A DNA stretch of 64,000 bases from Vibrio maritimus. Lineage in GTDB: Bacteria; Pseudomonadota; Gammaproteobacteria; Enterobacterales; Vibrionaceae. The notes under the pieces are model-generated. The model was not told the origin of the DNA, ran no database searches, and saw only the letters and a program-made list of their open reading frames with translations. A program made the translations under genes and the position numbers. Position 1 is the first letter of the stretch, and every line of letters starts with the position of its first letter. Below, piece after piece: positions 36,114-45,862 of the stretch. Location of the stretch: positions 248,001-312,000 of the forward strand of contig NZ_CP090438.1 in NCBI RefSeq assembly GCF_021441885.1, read 5' to 3'.

Positions 36114-36797
36114 ATGATGAGCACAATTAAACTCGTTGTATTCGATCTCGATGGTACGCTTCTCGACAGCGTGCCTGACCTTGCCCTAGCGGCTGACCAA
36201 GCGGTTCAAGAGCTTGGTTACCCTGCGGTAACAGAAGAGCAAGTTCGTGACTATGTTGGCAATGGCGCTGACATCTTGATTGGTCGTTCGCTGAGCCAAA
36301 GCATCGAGGTTGACTCGAGCTTGTCTCCAGAGCTACTCGCGAAAGCACGTGTTTTGTTCGATGACTTTTATAAAGCGAGTGGTCACAAACTTAGCCACCT
36401 TTACCCAGCAGTGCATCAAACGCTGGATACCTTGGTTGCCAACGGTATCACTGTCGCTCTACTGACGAATAAGCCATCGAAGTTTGTTCCAGAACTACTA
36501 GAGCAGCACAAGCTGGATAAATACTTTAAGCATGTGTTGGGTGGCGACGCGTTTGAGAAGCGTAAACCCGATCCTATTGCTCTGCATTGGTTAATGGAGC
36601 AAGAACAAGTCTCTGCCGATCAAGTACTGATGGTTGGCGATTCAAAGAATGACATCCTTGCGGCGCGCAACGCGGGTTGTCACGCGTTTGGTTTGACCTA
36701 TGGTTACAATCACGGTGAGCCAATTGCCAGTGCTAAGCCTGATTTTGTCGCTGACATTGTGTCGGATGTGCTAAAAGCGGTCGGTATCGACGCTTAA
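36114..36797 (+). CDS. gph: Phosphoglycolate phosphatase
   Basis: Gph dephosphorylates 2-phosphoglycolate, released when 3'-phosphoglycolate DNA ends are repaired. It is a HAD-superfamily enzyme with the nucleophile aspartate in FDLDGTLLDS (residues 10-19), motif II LLTNKP, and motif III/IV in KPDP and VGDSKNDI. The length is 227 residues. Two adjacent ATG codons (36114 and 36117) make the start uncertain by one residue. It is coupled to rpe. Confidence 0.95.
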   Translation: MMSTIKLVVFDLDGTLLDSVPDLALAADQAVQELGYPAVTEEQVRDYVGNGADILIGRSLSQSIEVDSSLSPELLAKARVLFDDFYKASGHKLSHLYPAVHQTLDTLVANGITVALLTNKPSKFVPELLEQHKLDKYFKHVLGGDAFEKRKPDPIALHWLMEQEQVSADQVLMVGDSKNDILAARNAGCHAFGLTYGYNHGEPIASAKPDFVADIVSDVLKAVGIDA

Positions 36798-36883
36798 CTT
36801 CCTCAAAATGCCGCGAAGCCAGTGTCTTTCTATCACCTAGCTATTAAAACACTGGCAAAATACTCGCCAATGAGTACACTGCT

Positions 36884-36912
36884 AAAACCGCGTTAAAATA
36901 ACGCGGTTTTTC
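36884..36912 (+). terminator. Terminator after gph
   Basis: The stem AAAACCGCGTT/AACGCGGTTTT is followed by TT. An upstream inverted repeat GCCAGTGT/ACACTGGC (36818-36856) may add structure. trpS is probably transcribed from its own promoter. Confidence 0.75.
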
Positions 36913-36956
36913 ATTCTCCTAAATTATCTCGTCAAGAAGTCAAAGGAATCATAATC

Positions 36957-37973
36957 ATGAGCAAACCCATTGTATTAAGTGGTGTTCAGCCGTCAGGTGA
37001 ACTAAGTATTGGTAACTACTTGGGTGCTCTACGTCAATGGCAACAAATGCAAGACGACTATGACTGCCAGTACTGCGTTGTTGACCTTCATGCCATCACG
37101 GTTCGCCAAGATCCGAAAGCGCTGCATGAAGCAACTCTAGACGCACTAGCAATCTGTCTTGCGGTTGGTGTTGATCCAAAGAAGAGCACGCTATTTGTTC
37201 AGTCACACGTACCAGAGCATGCTCAACTTGGTTGGCTTCTTAACTGCTACACCCAAATGGGTGAACTGAATCGTATGACTCAGTTTAAAGACAAATCTCA
37301 GCGTTATGCGAACGATGTGAACGTCGGTCTATACGACTACCCAGTGCTGATGGCTGCGGATATCCTGCTGTACGGTGCGCATCAAGTGCCAGTAGGTAGT
37401 GATCAGAAGCAGCACCTAGAGCTAGCGCGTGACATCGCGACTCGTTTTAACAACATCTACAGCCCTGAATCGCCAATCTTTGAAGTGCCAGAGCCTTACA
37501 TTCCAACTGTGAATGCACGCGTAATGAGCCTGCAAGATGCGACTAAGAAGATGTCTAAGTCGGACGATAACCGTAAAAACGTTATCACGTTGCTAGAAGA
37601 GCCAAAGTCGATTGTTAAGAAGATCAACAAGGCGCAAACGGATACAGAGACGCCACCACGCATTGCCCACGATTGGGACAACAAAGCGGGTATCTCTAAC
37701 CTAATGGGTCTGTACTCTGCAGCAACCGGTAAATCATTTGAAGAGATTGAAGCGCAATACGCTGGCGTTGAAATGTACGGTCCATTTAAGAAAGATGTCG
37801 GTGAAGCACTCGTCGCTATGCTTGAGCCAATCCAATCTGAGTACCGTCGTATTCGTGAAGATCGTGCTTACATGGATGAAGTGATGCGCCAAGGCGCAGA
37901 GAAGGCATCTGCTCGCGCGGCAGAGATGCTAGCGAAAGCGTACAAAGCGGTGGGTTTTGTCGCTCGTCCATAG
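36957..37973 (+). CDS. trpS: Tryptophanyl-tRNA synthetase
   Basis: This class Ic synthetase charges tRNA-Trp. The HIGH-like motif is SGELSIGNYLG near residue 14 and the KMSKS loop is near residue 198 (KKMSKSDD). The 338-residue length is typical of the type I bacterial enzyme. It closes the conserved dam-rpe-gph-trpS order and is followed by a strong terminator. Confidence 0.97.
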   Translation: MSKPIVLSGVQPSGELSIGNYLGALRQWQQMQDDYDCQYCVVDLHAITVRQDPKALHEATLDALAICLAVGVDPKKSTLFVQSHVPEHAQLGWLLNCYTQMGELNRMTQFKDKSQRYANDVNVGLYDYPVLMAADILLYGAHQVPVGSDQKQHLELARDIATRFNNIYSPESPIFEVPEPYIPTVNARVMSLQDATKKMSKSDDNRKNVITLLEEPKSIVKKINKAQTDTETPPRIAHDWDNKAGISNLMGLYSAATGKSFEEIEAQYAGVEMYGPFKKDVGEALVAMLEPIQSEYRRIREDRAYMDEVMRQGAEKASARAAEMLAKAYKAVGFVARP

Positions 37974-38014
37974 GTGTAACGCACTTAACTATTGATAATT
38001 AAATCATTGAATTT

Positions 38015-38047
38015 AAAGCCCCTTGGTTCGCCAAGGGGCTTTTTTTG
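38015..38047 (+). terminator. Terminator of trpS
   Basis: The stem AAAGCCCCTTGG/CCAAGGGGCTTT with a TTCG tetraloop is followed by a T-run. Confidence 0.93.
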
Positions 38048-38208
38048 TGCGTATTCACTTATCCTGTTGATAGTTTGGCACAGGTGGCAAACTTGGTACT
38101 TTAAATTTGATCGATATCTCAGTTAACTGAATGTTCATTATTCATTTGCAATAAAAATGACAACACTCGTCTCGAAAATAGCAAGCTTATATACAACAAA
38201 GTGCAATC

Positions 38209-38230
38209 ATGGCAACGGACAGATTGCCAT
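38209..38230 (+). repeat. Short hairpin in the xds leader
   Basis: ATGGCAA and TTGCCAT pair around an eight-base loop, ending eight bases before the GAGG ribosome-binding site of xds. It could affect translation; the role is unknown. Confidence 0.45.
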
Positions 38231-38247
38231 TCAATTCGAGGTGAATG

Positions 38248-40866
38248 ATGACGCGCACAAACAAAAAGCAGTGGTTGGCGTTGGCTGTCTCATCCGCATT
38301 AGCGGCTGGGGCGCACGCCGAAATTTTTATTTCTCAGTATGTTGAAGGTGGTGGCTATAACAAAGCCGTTGAGATAGCAAACTCAAGTGACAGTGATGTC
38401 ACTTTGACTGACTATCAACTGGCAAAGTCACCGAATGGTAACGGCTCTTGGGATTCGCTCGACCTGTCGAGTTACACCATTCCAGCGCATTCGGTACTGG
38501 TGTTTGCAAACTCCAAGGCTGATGAGGCAGTGCTGGCGCTAACGTCGGTTGCAACAACCCATCAAGCGCTGAACTTTAATGGTGATGACCCTATTGCATT
38601 GTTGGATAGCAATGGGCAGGTTCTGGACATGGTTGGTGCGATGGGTGAGACCTTCGGCAAAGATAAAACCCTAGTTCGCTACCAAAATGCCTATCAGCCA
38701 TCGAGTGTCTACATTGCGCAGCAATGGGCAACGTTAGCAAAAGATGACCTTACCGGACTGGGGGAGCTCGAAGCTCTTGAGCCTCCGCAAGCCTTTCAGT
38801 GTCTAGACAATGGTAATGAGCCGGTATTTACCGCGATTCAGGCGATTCAAGGAGAGGGGAGTCGCTCGCCATACATCAATGGCTACCCTTATATCACTGA
38901 TGAGAAGTTCTTTGTTCAAGGTGTGGTCTCCGCAGTCAGCACGGGCATTAACCAAGGCTTCTATTTGCAGGCTCTAGAAGATGATCATAACCCGCTGACA
39001 TCAAATGGTTTGTATGTTTACACCCAGTCTAATCCAAGCCTTGCGGCTGGAGATGTGGTATGTGTTCGCGGGCAAATTCAAGAGTTTTACGGTCAAACAC
39101 AGCTAAAACTTAATGAACAAGATTGGGTAAAACAAGACGAGCAGACAGCGCCTGTAGCGACACAGGTCGAGGTGTTGGCATCCGATGAGAACTTTGAACA
39201 GACCCTTGAGCGCTACGAGGGAATGTTGGTGAATCTGCCACAGGCCCTAGATATGCGCGTCAGCCGTACCTTTGGTTATGACTATTCTGCTCGTCGCAAT
39301 AACATGGTGCTGGCTCACGAGAGGGTGAATCTGCATCCGAACCAAAAATACGCGGCCGGATCGGATGAGGCTAAAGCGCAGAGTGAAGATAACTCACTAC
39401 GCCGTCTATTCGTAGAGTCACCGACGCCAGCCGCCAATGGCGTGGTGCCTTACTACCCTGAGTTTGGTCGCAGCGATGTCGACCAAGATGGCAGTACCGA
39501 AGACTACATTCGTATCAACGATACCCTATTTGGCATCGAGGGTGTGATTGGCTACAGCTATGGCGAATATCGCTTGTACGTGACCAGCACCATCTCTAAG
39601 GATAATTTTGTTCGTAATACGCCGCGTACCGAACAGCCTAACCTAGCGGAGCAACCTTGGAATAAAAAAGATCTGCGCGTTGCAACCTTTAATGTACTCA
39701 ACTATTTCACCTCGCCATTTGGAGGGGATGAGAACCGTTTTGGCAGTAATCGCGGGGCGAGTAACCTAGGCGAGTTTGAGGTGCAACAAGAGAAGATCTT
39801 ACAAGCTCTGCTGCGTTTAGATGCCGACATCATTGGGTTGATGGAAATCGAGAACAATGGGTTTGGTGACAACGGCGCCATCGCTCAGTTGGTGAATGAG
39901 CTGAACGCGCGAGTGGATAATCGCAAACAGCGCTATGAGTTTGTGTCTGTCGACAGTAACCAAGATGGTGTGATTGATGCGTTAGATGCTGTGGGTACTG
40001 ATGCGATTACGACAGGTGTTATCTATCGCCCAAGCAAGGTAAAACTCAAGCAGGTCAACGTGATAGAGATGCCGCGCCAGATCGCCCCAGAGGTTCTGGA
40101 TGATGATGGCAAAGTGATCGAAGATGGTAAGAACTATCAGCGTAATACCCTAGCACCAACCTTCAAGGTGAAGGGGGGCAAAGAGAAGCTGACCGTGGCA
40201 GTGAATCACTTTAAGTCAAAAGGCTCCAAATGTTGGGAAGATGCAGCTCCCGAGTCTGAGGGTGGGCAAGGTGGTCAAGACATCGATCAGCAAGGCTCAT
40301 GTGAGGCATTTCGCGTAGCGGCAGCAGTGGCATTGGGTGATGCGCTTGCTCAAATTAAGGGGCATAAGGTGGTGTTAGGTGATTTCAATGCCTACGGCAA
40401 AGAAGACCCAATGCTGGTACTGACAGACTATACGGCTGAGCAATATGGCAAAGTCATTCGCGCTGCCCGCAATACCTTCATTGGTGAAGATGAGCAGTTT
40501 GGTGACAAGGGCGCTGTTATCGACCACAACTATGGCTTTATCAACGTGCTGGGTGAGATGCACCCTGACGGTTGGAGCTATTCTTACAATGATGAAGTAG
40601 GCGCACTAGACCATATCCTCATTAGCCCGAGCTTATCAAAGCGCGTGGTTGATGCGACTGAATGGCACATCAATGCGGCGGAATCGACCTTGTTTGATTA
40701 TAACGATGAGTACAAAGGCGATCTGCCGAAGTATCAAGATCATTACCGCTCATCAGATCATGATCCTGCCGTCATTGAGCTCAATATAAATGGTGGCTCC
40801 GTTGGGGTCTTTGCTCTGTCTGTGCTTGGTCTTATGGGATGGCGTCGTCGACAGCTAAGTCGCTAA
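38248..40866 (+). CDS. xds: Extracellular nuclease, ExeM/NucH family (Xds-like)
   Basis: This is a secreted DNase of 872 residues. A signal peptide (LALAVSSALAAGAHA) precedes a lamin-tail domain (about 20-150), a nucleic-acid-binding OB-like middle part, and an endonuclease/exonuclease/phosphatase domain from about residue 473 (RVATFNVLNYF), with metal/catalytic residues in LMEIENNG, VLGDFNAYG and SSDHDPAV. The C terminus has a GlyGly-CTERM sorting tail (GGSVG, a membrane helix, then RRR), a substrate of rhombosortase after type II secretion. V. cholerae Xds, next to trpS-pabA, degrades extracellular DNA in biofilms and neutrophil traps. GAGG spacing favours 38248 over 38245. Confidence 0.9.
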   Translation: MTRTNKKQWLALAVSSALAAGAHAEIFISQYVEGGGYNKAVEIANSSDSDVTLTDYQLAKSPNGNGSWDSLDLSSYTIPAHSVLVFANSKADEAVLALTSVATTHQALNFNGDDPIALLDSNGQVLDMVGAMGETFGKDKTLVRYQNAYQPSSVYIAQQWATLAKDDLTGLGELEALEPPQAFQCLDNGNEPVFTAIQAIQGEGSRSPYINGYPYITDEKFFVQGVVSAVSTGINQGFYLQALEDDHNPLTSNGLYVYTQSNPSLAAGDVVCVRGQIQEFYGQTQLKLNEQDWVKQDEQTAPVATQVEVLASDENFEQTLERYEGMLVNLPQALDMRVSRTFGYDYSARRNNMVLAHERVNLHPNQKYAAGSDEAKAQSEDNSLRRLFVESPTPAANGVVPYYPEFGRSDVDQDGSTEDYIRINDTLFGIEGVIGYSYGEYRLYVTSTISKDNFVRNTPRTEQPNLAEQPWNKKDLRVATFNVLNYFTSPFGGDENRFGSNRGASNLGEFEVQQEKILQALLRLDADIIGLMEIENNGFGDNGAIAQLVNELNARVDNRKQRYEFVSVDSNQDGVIDALDAVGTDAITTGVIYRPSKVKLKQVNVIEMPRQIAPEVLDDDGKVIEDGKNYQRNTLAPTFKVKGGKEKLTVAVNHFKSKGSKCWEDAAPESEGGQGGQDIDQQGSCEAFRVAAAVALGDALAQIKGHKVVLGDFNAYGKEDPMLVLTDYTAEQYGKVIRAARNTFIGEDEQFGDKGAVIDHNYGFINVLGEMHPDGWSYSYNDEVGALDHILISPSLSKRVVDATEWHINAAESTLFDYNDEYKGDLPKYQDHYRSSDHDPAVIELNINGGSVGVFALSVLGLMGWRRRQLSR

Positions 40867-40893
40867 TACATTCTGATCAAATCTAACGCATAC

Positions 40894-40924
40894 GCGGTGG
40901 GACCTTAGGTCTCGCCGCGGTTTT
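40894..40924 (+). terminator. Probable terminator of xds
   Basis: The imperfect stem GCGGTGGGACC/GGTCTCGCCGC (9 of 11 paired) with a TTA loop is followed by GGTTTTC. The short T-run makes it moderate. Confidence 0.6.
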
Positions 40925-41007
40925 CTACCGATTTTTTCTTGCCTTTCTGCCACCATGTTGCAAAATACCGCCTTATTTTTTGCAAACTCAATGTGACCGC
41001 GAGCGCT

Positions 41008-41589
41008 ATGCTACTCATCATCGATAACTACGACTCCTTTACCTTTAACCTGTTTCAGTACTTCTCTGAACTGGGCGCTGAGGTGAAAGTGGTACGCAAT
41101 GATGAGATTGATATTGCAGGTATTGAGGCATTAAACCCTTCCCACTTGGTGATTTCCCCCGGCCCTTGCACGCCCAATGAAGCAGGGATCTCGCTTGAGG
41201 TGATCAAACACTTTGCTGGCAAATTACCACTGCTTGGCGTCTGCTTAGGTCATCAGGCGATTGCACAGGTGTTTGGTGGCGAGGTGGTACGCGCAAGGCA
41301 AGTGATGCACGGCAAGACATCACCGATTCGACACACGGATCAGAGTGTGTTCTCAGGACTCAACAATCCCCTCACCGTGACGCGTTACCACTCGCTCATT
41401 GTTGATCGTGACAGTCTACCTGATTGCTTTGAAGTGACCGCTTGGACCGAGCTTGAGAATGGTGAGTTCGACGAAATCATGGGGTATCGTCATAAGAGCC
41501 TCAACATCCACGCAGTGCAATTCCACCCAGAATCCATCAAGACTGAGCAAGGGCACGAGCTTTTGCGTAACTTCTTGTTGCAGAAATAG
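41008..41589 (+). CDS. pabA: Aminodeoxychorismate/anthranilate synthase glutaminase subunit
   Basis: PabA is a class I glutamine amidotransferase that feeds ammonia to PabB for aminodeoxychorismate, a folate precursor; some members also serve TrpE. The catalytic triad is Cys79 in LGVCLGHQAI with His and Glu in VQFHPESI. The start at 41008 (MLLIIDNYDSFTFNL) gives 193 residues; the longer frame from 40939 adds 23 unrelated residues. The neighbour argD matches the E. coli order pabA-argD. Confidence 0.94.
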   Translation: MLLIIDNYDSFTFNLFQYFSELGAEVKVVRNDEIDIAGIEALNPSHLVISPGPCTPNEAGISLEVIKHFAGKLPLLGVCLGHQAIAQVFGGEVVRARQVMHGKTSPIRHTDQSVFSGLNNPLTVTRYHSLIVDRDSLPDCFEVTAWTELENGEFDEIMGYRHKSLNIHAVQFHPESIKTEQGHELLRNFLLQK

Positions 41590-41726
41590 TCGATCTAGAT
41601 CACCTTTTTTTGTTTTCTTATCTCTCATAAGTTTAACTTATGGGATTGCAAAATTATTCGCATTTACTGATGTATGGCGAGTGGAAACCTTGCGTGAGAA
41701 CTTTCTTTGTCCCCTTGTCAAAAAAC

Positions 41727-41765
41727 ACTTCATTCAAATTCATTTATGGTGCATAAATAGTCATA
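41727..41765. promoter_or_regulatory. ArgR operator of argD, paired ARG boxes
   Basis: TTCATTCAAATTCA at 41729-41742 and TGCATAAATAGTCA at 41750-41763 are exactly 21 bases apart; the second matches the ArgR core at 12 of 14. A -35-like TTGTCA sits at 41715-41720, so the boxes would cover the promoter. The rest of the 381-base gap between pabA and argD shows nothing else. Confidence 0.72.
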
Positions 41766-41970
41766 AGGCAATATTGAATTCGGCGCAAAGTGCGCCTAAA
41801 AAGTATTTTTCACTATTGCTATGGTTAAATAATTGTAAATACAATGCTGCATCTGTGGAAAGGCGATAGAAAATGTTCTTCCGCTAATGGAAAGAGAAGG
41901 TTCCCCTAAAGTAGCCTTGTTGAAGGCAAACCTCTTTTCACCCACGCGCAGTAATAAGAAGGAATGTGTT

Positions 41971-43182
41971 ATGACAACGGAAAAAGCGGTAACTCGTGAG
42001 TGGTTCGATGAGGTAATGGTACCTTGTTATAACCCGATGGAGATGATTCCAGTTAAGGGCGAGGGTGCACGTGTTTGGGATCAGCAAGGTAACGAGTATA
42101 TCGATTTTGCTGGTGGTATTGCGGTGAGCTGTCTGGGTCATTGCCACCCAGCTATGGTCAACGCCTTGACTGAACAAGCTAACAAAATTTGGCACCTAAG
42201 TAATGTAATGACCAATGAGCCAGCGCTGCGCCTTGCGAAGAAACTCACCGAAGTTAGCTTTGCTGAGCGTGTGTTCTTTGCCAACTCTGGTGCAGAAGCA
42301 AACGAGGCAGCGCTTAAGCTTGCTCGTCGTTGGGCAGCGGATGTACATGGTGCTGAAAAGTCAGAAATTATCGCCTTTAACCAAGGCTTCCACGGTCGTA
42401 CCTTCTTTACGGTAACGGTGGGCGGTCAAGCAGCCTACTCTGATGGCTTTGGTCCTAAGCCTGGTGACGTGACACACATTCCTTACAACGATATCGCTGC
42501 GCTTGAAGCGAAAATGTCGGATAAAACCTGTGCGGTCATGATGGAGCCGCTACAAGGTGAGGGCGGTATTGTTTCTCCGCAACCTGAATTTGTTCAGGCC
42601 GTTCGTGAGCTTTGTGATAAGTACAATGTGCTGCTTATTTTTGATGAAGTTCAGACGGGTAACGGTCGTACTGGTCACTTCTACGCTTACCAAGGTCTTG
42701 GTATTACGCCTGACATTCTAAGCACGGCTAAATCATTAGGCGGCGGTTTCCCTATCGGTGCCATGTTAACGACAGAGAAGCTGGCAGCACACATGAAGGT
42801 AGGAACTCACGGTTCGACCTATGGTGGTAACCCGCTAGCATGTGCGGTAGCAGAAGCGGTCGTTGATGTAGTGTCTCGTAAAGATGTACTTGAAGGTGTT
42901 GCAGAGCGTGAAGCTTGGTTCCGTGAAGGTCTTGAGAAGATTAATGCCAAATACGGCATCTTTGGTGAGATCCGTGGTAAAGGCTTGCTACTTGGCGCTG
43001 CGCTTAACGAAGAGTGGCAAGGCCGCGCTCGTGATGTTCTGGTGGCTGCAGGTCAACAAGGTTTGATGGTGCTGGTTGCCGGTGCCAACGTGGTGCGTTT
43101 CACGCCATCACTGGTTATCACTCAGCAAGAAGTTGAAGAAGGATTAGCTAAGCTAGACAAGGCCATTGGCACACTAGTTTAA
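41971..43182 (+). CDS. argD: Acetylornithine / succinyldiaminopimelate / succinylornithine aminotransferase
   Basis: This class III PLP aminotransferase works in arginine synthesis and lysine synthesis. As the only such gene beside astA and astD it may also act as AstC in arginine catabolism. The PLP lysine is Lys254 in STAKSLGGGFPIG. The start at 41971 (MTTEKAVTREWF) follows GAAGGA and gives 403 residues; the longer frame from 41887 adds 28 residues without similarity. ARG boxes upstream suggest ArgR control, while ast enzymes are normally induced by arginine, so joint control of these genes is of interest. Confidence 0.94.
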   Translation: MTTEKAVTREWFDEVMVPCYNPMEMIPVKGEGARVWDQQGNEYIDFAGGIAVSCLGHCHPAMVNALTEQANKIWHLSNVMTNEPALRLAKKLTEVSFAERVFFANSGAEANEAALKLARRWAADVHGAEKSEIIAFNQGFHGRTFFTVTVGGQAAYSDGFGPKPGDVTHIPYNDIAALEAKMSDKTCAVMMEPLQGEGGIVSPQPEFVQAVRELCDKYNVLLIFDEVQTGNGRTGHFYAYQGLGITPDILSTAKSLGGGFPIGAMLTTEKLAAHMKVGTHGSTYGGNPLACAVAEAVVDVVSRKDVLEGVAEREAWFREGLEKINAKYGIFGEIRGKGLLLGAALNEEWQGRARDVLVAAGQQGLMVLVAGANVVRFTPSLVITQQEVEEGLAKLDKAIGTLV

Positions 43183-43263
43183 GCAGACAGCCGAGAAAAC
43201 GGCTATTTGATGCTCTCTCGGATTTGGATGTTCCGAGAGAGTCTGCGTCAGGAGGGATTATTG

Positions 43264-44283
43264 ATGCTTGTTGTTCGTCCTATCTCTATATCTGATTACG
43301 ATGCACTGCATACTTGCGCCGTAGAATCAGGTCACGGTTTTACTTCTCTTCCCGTTAATGAAGAGCTACTGACAAACCGAATTACCCACTCTGAATACAG
43401 CTTTGCGAAGCAAGATGTCACATCGCCTACCGACGAAGGCTACCTGATGGTTGGTTTCGATACGGAAACTGGCGAAGTCGCAGGGACAACGGGTATTGAA
43501 GGTGCGATTGGTTGGGATGTTCCTTTTTACTCTTATCACATCAGTACTGTGGTGCACTCATCACCGAAGCTGAATGTGAATAACGTGGTGAAGCTACTGA
43601 CGTTTGGTAATAACTACACGGGGTGTAGCGAGATCTGTACCTTGTTCTTGCGTCCGGAGTTTCGTGGTGGTTTGAATGGTCGCCTGATGTCTAAGTGCCG
43701 ATTCTTGATGATGGCAGAGCACCCAGAACGTTTCTCAAAGACCATTTTTGCTGAGATGCGTGGTGTGTCGGATGCAGAGGGTAACTCTCCGTTTTGGAAG
43801 TGGCTTCAAGAACACTTCTTCTCTATCGACTTTACCTTAGCCGACTATCTAACTGGTATTGGTAAGAAAGGCTTTATTGCCGATTTAATGCCAAAACTGC
43901 CGATTTACATCAACCTACTGAGCAAAGAGGCTCAAGAGGTTATCGGTCAGGTGCATGAGAACACGCGCCCGGCGTTGAAACTGCTTGAGAACGAAGGTTT
44001 TACCTGTCGTAACTATGTCGACATTTTCGATGCGGGTCCAACCGTGGAATGTGACCTTCGCAATATCCAAGCGGTGCGCGATTCATTCCGTGCCAAGGTA
44101 TCGGTATCTGAGCATACCAGCTCGCAAGACTACCTGATTGCTAACACCTCATTTGAGCACTTCCGCGCAACGGCAGCTAAAGCCGCGTTTGATGCGGAAT
44201 CTGGCACCGTATTGCTGTCTCCTGAAGCGGCCGATGCACTCAATGTTGCTGAGGGCGATATGGTTCGCATGTTGGCGCAATAG
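43264..44283 (+). CDS. astA: Arginine N-succinyltransferase
   Basis: AstA succinylates arginine with succinyl-CoA, the first step of the ammonia-producing AST pathway. The 339-residue protein starts at 43264 (MLVVRPISISDYDAL) after CAGGAGGG; an ATG at 43207 would add 19 residues. Family blocks such as FVRPEFRGGLNGRLMSK-like (here LRPEFRGGLNGRLMSK) and FAEMRGVSDAEGNSPFW are present. It follows argD by 81 bases and precedes astD by 102. Confidence 0.95.
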   Translation: MLVVRPISISDYDALHTCAVESGHGFTSLPVNEELLTNRITHSEYSFAKQDVTSPTDEGYLMVGFDTETGEVAGTTGIEGAIGWDVPFYSYHISTVVHSSPKLNVNNVVKLLTFGNNYTGCSEICTLFLRPEFRGGLNGRLMSKCRFLMMAEHPERFSKTIFAEMRGVSDAEGNSPFWKWLQEHFFSIDFTLADYLTGIGKKGFIADLMPKLPIYINLLSKEAQEVIGQVHENTRPALKLLENEGFTCRNYVDIFDAGPTVECDLRNIQAVRDSFRAKVSVSEHTSSQDYLIANTSFEHFRATAAKAAFDAESGTVLLSPEAADALNVAEGDMVRMLAQ

Positions 44284-44385
44284 GCATTTAGCGCGTCGCT
44301 ACATCAGTAGCAATAAGACAAATCGCAATAAGCATAAGATGGCCGCCAATAGCGGCCACATTTCAAAGACCAAAGGAATTTCACT

Positions 44386-45852
44386 ATGTCTCAACAAACT
44401 CAATGGATCTCGGGTAACTGGGTGGCAGGTCTCGGTGATGCGTTTCAGTCACTGTCGCCATACGACAATAACATCATCTGGGAAGGTCAATCGGCGACAC
44501 CTGAGCAGGTAGAGCAGGCGGTATCTTCTGCTCGTAAAGCGTTTGTTGAGTGGAAAAAAAGACCGTTCGCTGAGCGTGAGGCTATTGTGCTGGCGTTTGC
44601 CGACAAGGTTAAAGAGCGTAGTGAAGAGATCGCCATTGCGATTGCCAAAGAAACCGGTAAGCCGCTGTGGGAAACGCGCACTGAAGCGGGTGCAATGGCC
44701 GGTAAGATTGCCATTTCGATTCGTGCCTACCACCAACGTACTGGCGAGAGCCAACGCGAAGCTGCTGGAAACCAAATTGTCCTCCGTCACAGGCCCCTTG
44801 GTGTTATGGCAGTGTTTGGCCCTTATAACTTCCCTGGTCACTTACCGAATGGTCATATCGTACCGGCCTTATTGGCAGGGAACACGGTAGTCTTTAAGCC
44901 TTCAGAGCAAACACCACTGGTGGGTGAAATCGCGATGAAAATTTGGGAAGAGGTGGGATTGCCTGCCGGTGTCATTAACCTGGTTCAAGGTGGTAAAGAA
45001 ACCGGTATTGCTCTTGCTGATTCAAAGGGCATCGATGGCGTGTTGTTTACGGGTAGTGCCAATACAGGTCATATTCTTCATCGTCAATTTGCGGGCCAAC
45101 CTGGCAAGATGCTGGCGCTTGAGATGGGTGGTAACAACCCACTTGTTGTCAGTGAAGCGTTTGGTGATGTGGATGCAGCGGTGTACACCATTTTGCAATC
45201 GGCCTACATCAGTGCTGGACAGCGTTGTACCTGCGCACGACGCCTTTATGTGCCATTTGGTGAAAAAGGTGATCAATTAGTAGAAAGCTTAGTGTCAGCC
45301 ATTAAGAAGATTCGCATTGATGAGCCGTTTGCAGAGCCTGCACCATTTATGGGACCACAGATCTCAGAGCAGGCCGCAGACCATATTATTGCAGCGCAGG
45401 CTGAACTGGTGAAGCTAGGCGGTAAGAGCTTAGTCGAAGCAAAACGCTTGAATGCGGCGTTCGTGACCCCAGCACTACTAGATGCGACAGATATCGCTGA
45501 GCTTCCTGATGAAGAGTACTTTGGGCCGCTGCTACAACTGTTACGCTACGAGACCCTAGAGCAAGCGGTAGAACTGGCTAACGACACTCGATTTGGTCTA
45601 TCGGCAGGTCTTATCTCAGAGCGCGATGAGGAGTGGCAATACTTCACAGACCACATCCGAGCAGGCATTGTAAACCGTAATCGTCAGCTAACCGGCGCGA
45701 GCGGTGATGCGCCGTTTGGTGGTCCGGGCGCTTCTGGCAACCTTCGCCCAAGTGCGTTCTACGCAGCGGATTACTGCGCTTACCCTATGGCATCGATGGA
45801 AGGCGATAACACCGTTCTTCCTGCGACGCTGAGCCCTGGCATTGAACTATAA
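44386..45852 (+). CDS. astD: Succinylglutamate-semialdehyde dehydrogenase
   Basis: AstD oxidises N-succinylglutamate semialdehyde to N-succinylglutamate with NAD+, the fourth step of the AST pathway. It is an aldehyde dehydrogenase of 488 residues with the catalytic cysteine at Cys281 in GQRCTCARR, the general-base glutamate in LEMGGNNP, and the cofactor motif TGSANTG. The AST cluster here has no astB or astE within the window; in vibrios those genes may lie elsewhere. The DUF1338 gene starts ten bases after its stop. Confidence 0.95.
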   Translation: MSQQTQWISGNWVAGLGDAFQSLSPYDNNIIWEGQSATPEQVEQAVSSARKAFVEWKKRPFAEREAIVLAFADKVKERSEEIAIAIAKETGKPLWETRTEAGAMAGKIAISIRAYHQRTGESQREAAGNQIVLRHRPLGVMAVFGPYNFPGHLPNGHIVPALLAGNTVVFKPSEQTPLVGEIAMKIWEEVGLPAGVINLVQGGKETGIALADSKGIDGVLFTGSANTGHILHRQFAGQPGKMLALEMGGNNPLVVSEAFGDVDAAVYTILQSAYISAGQRCTCARRLYVPFGEKGDQLVESLVSAIKKIRIDEPFAEPAPFMGPQISEQAADHIIAAQAELVKLGGKSLVEAKRLNAAFVTPALLDATDIAELPDEEYFGPLLQLLRYETLEQAVELANDTRFGLSAGLISERDEEWQYFTDHIRAGIVNRNRQLTGASGDAPFGGPGASGNLRPSAFYAADYCAYPMASMEGDNTVLPATLSPGIEL

Positions 45853-45862
45853 GGATCTGGAT

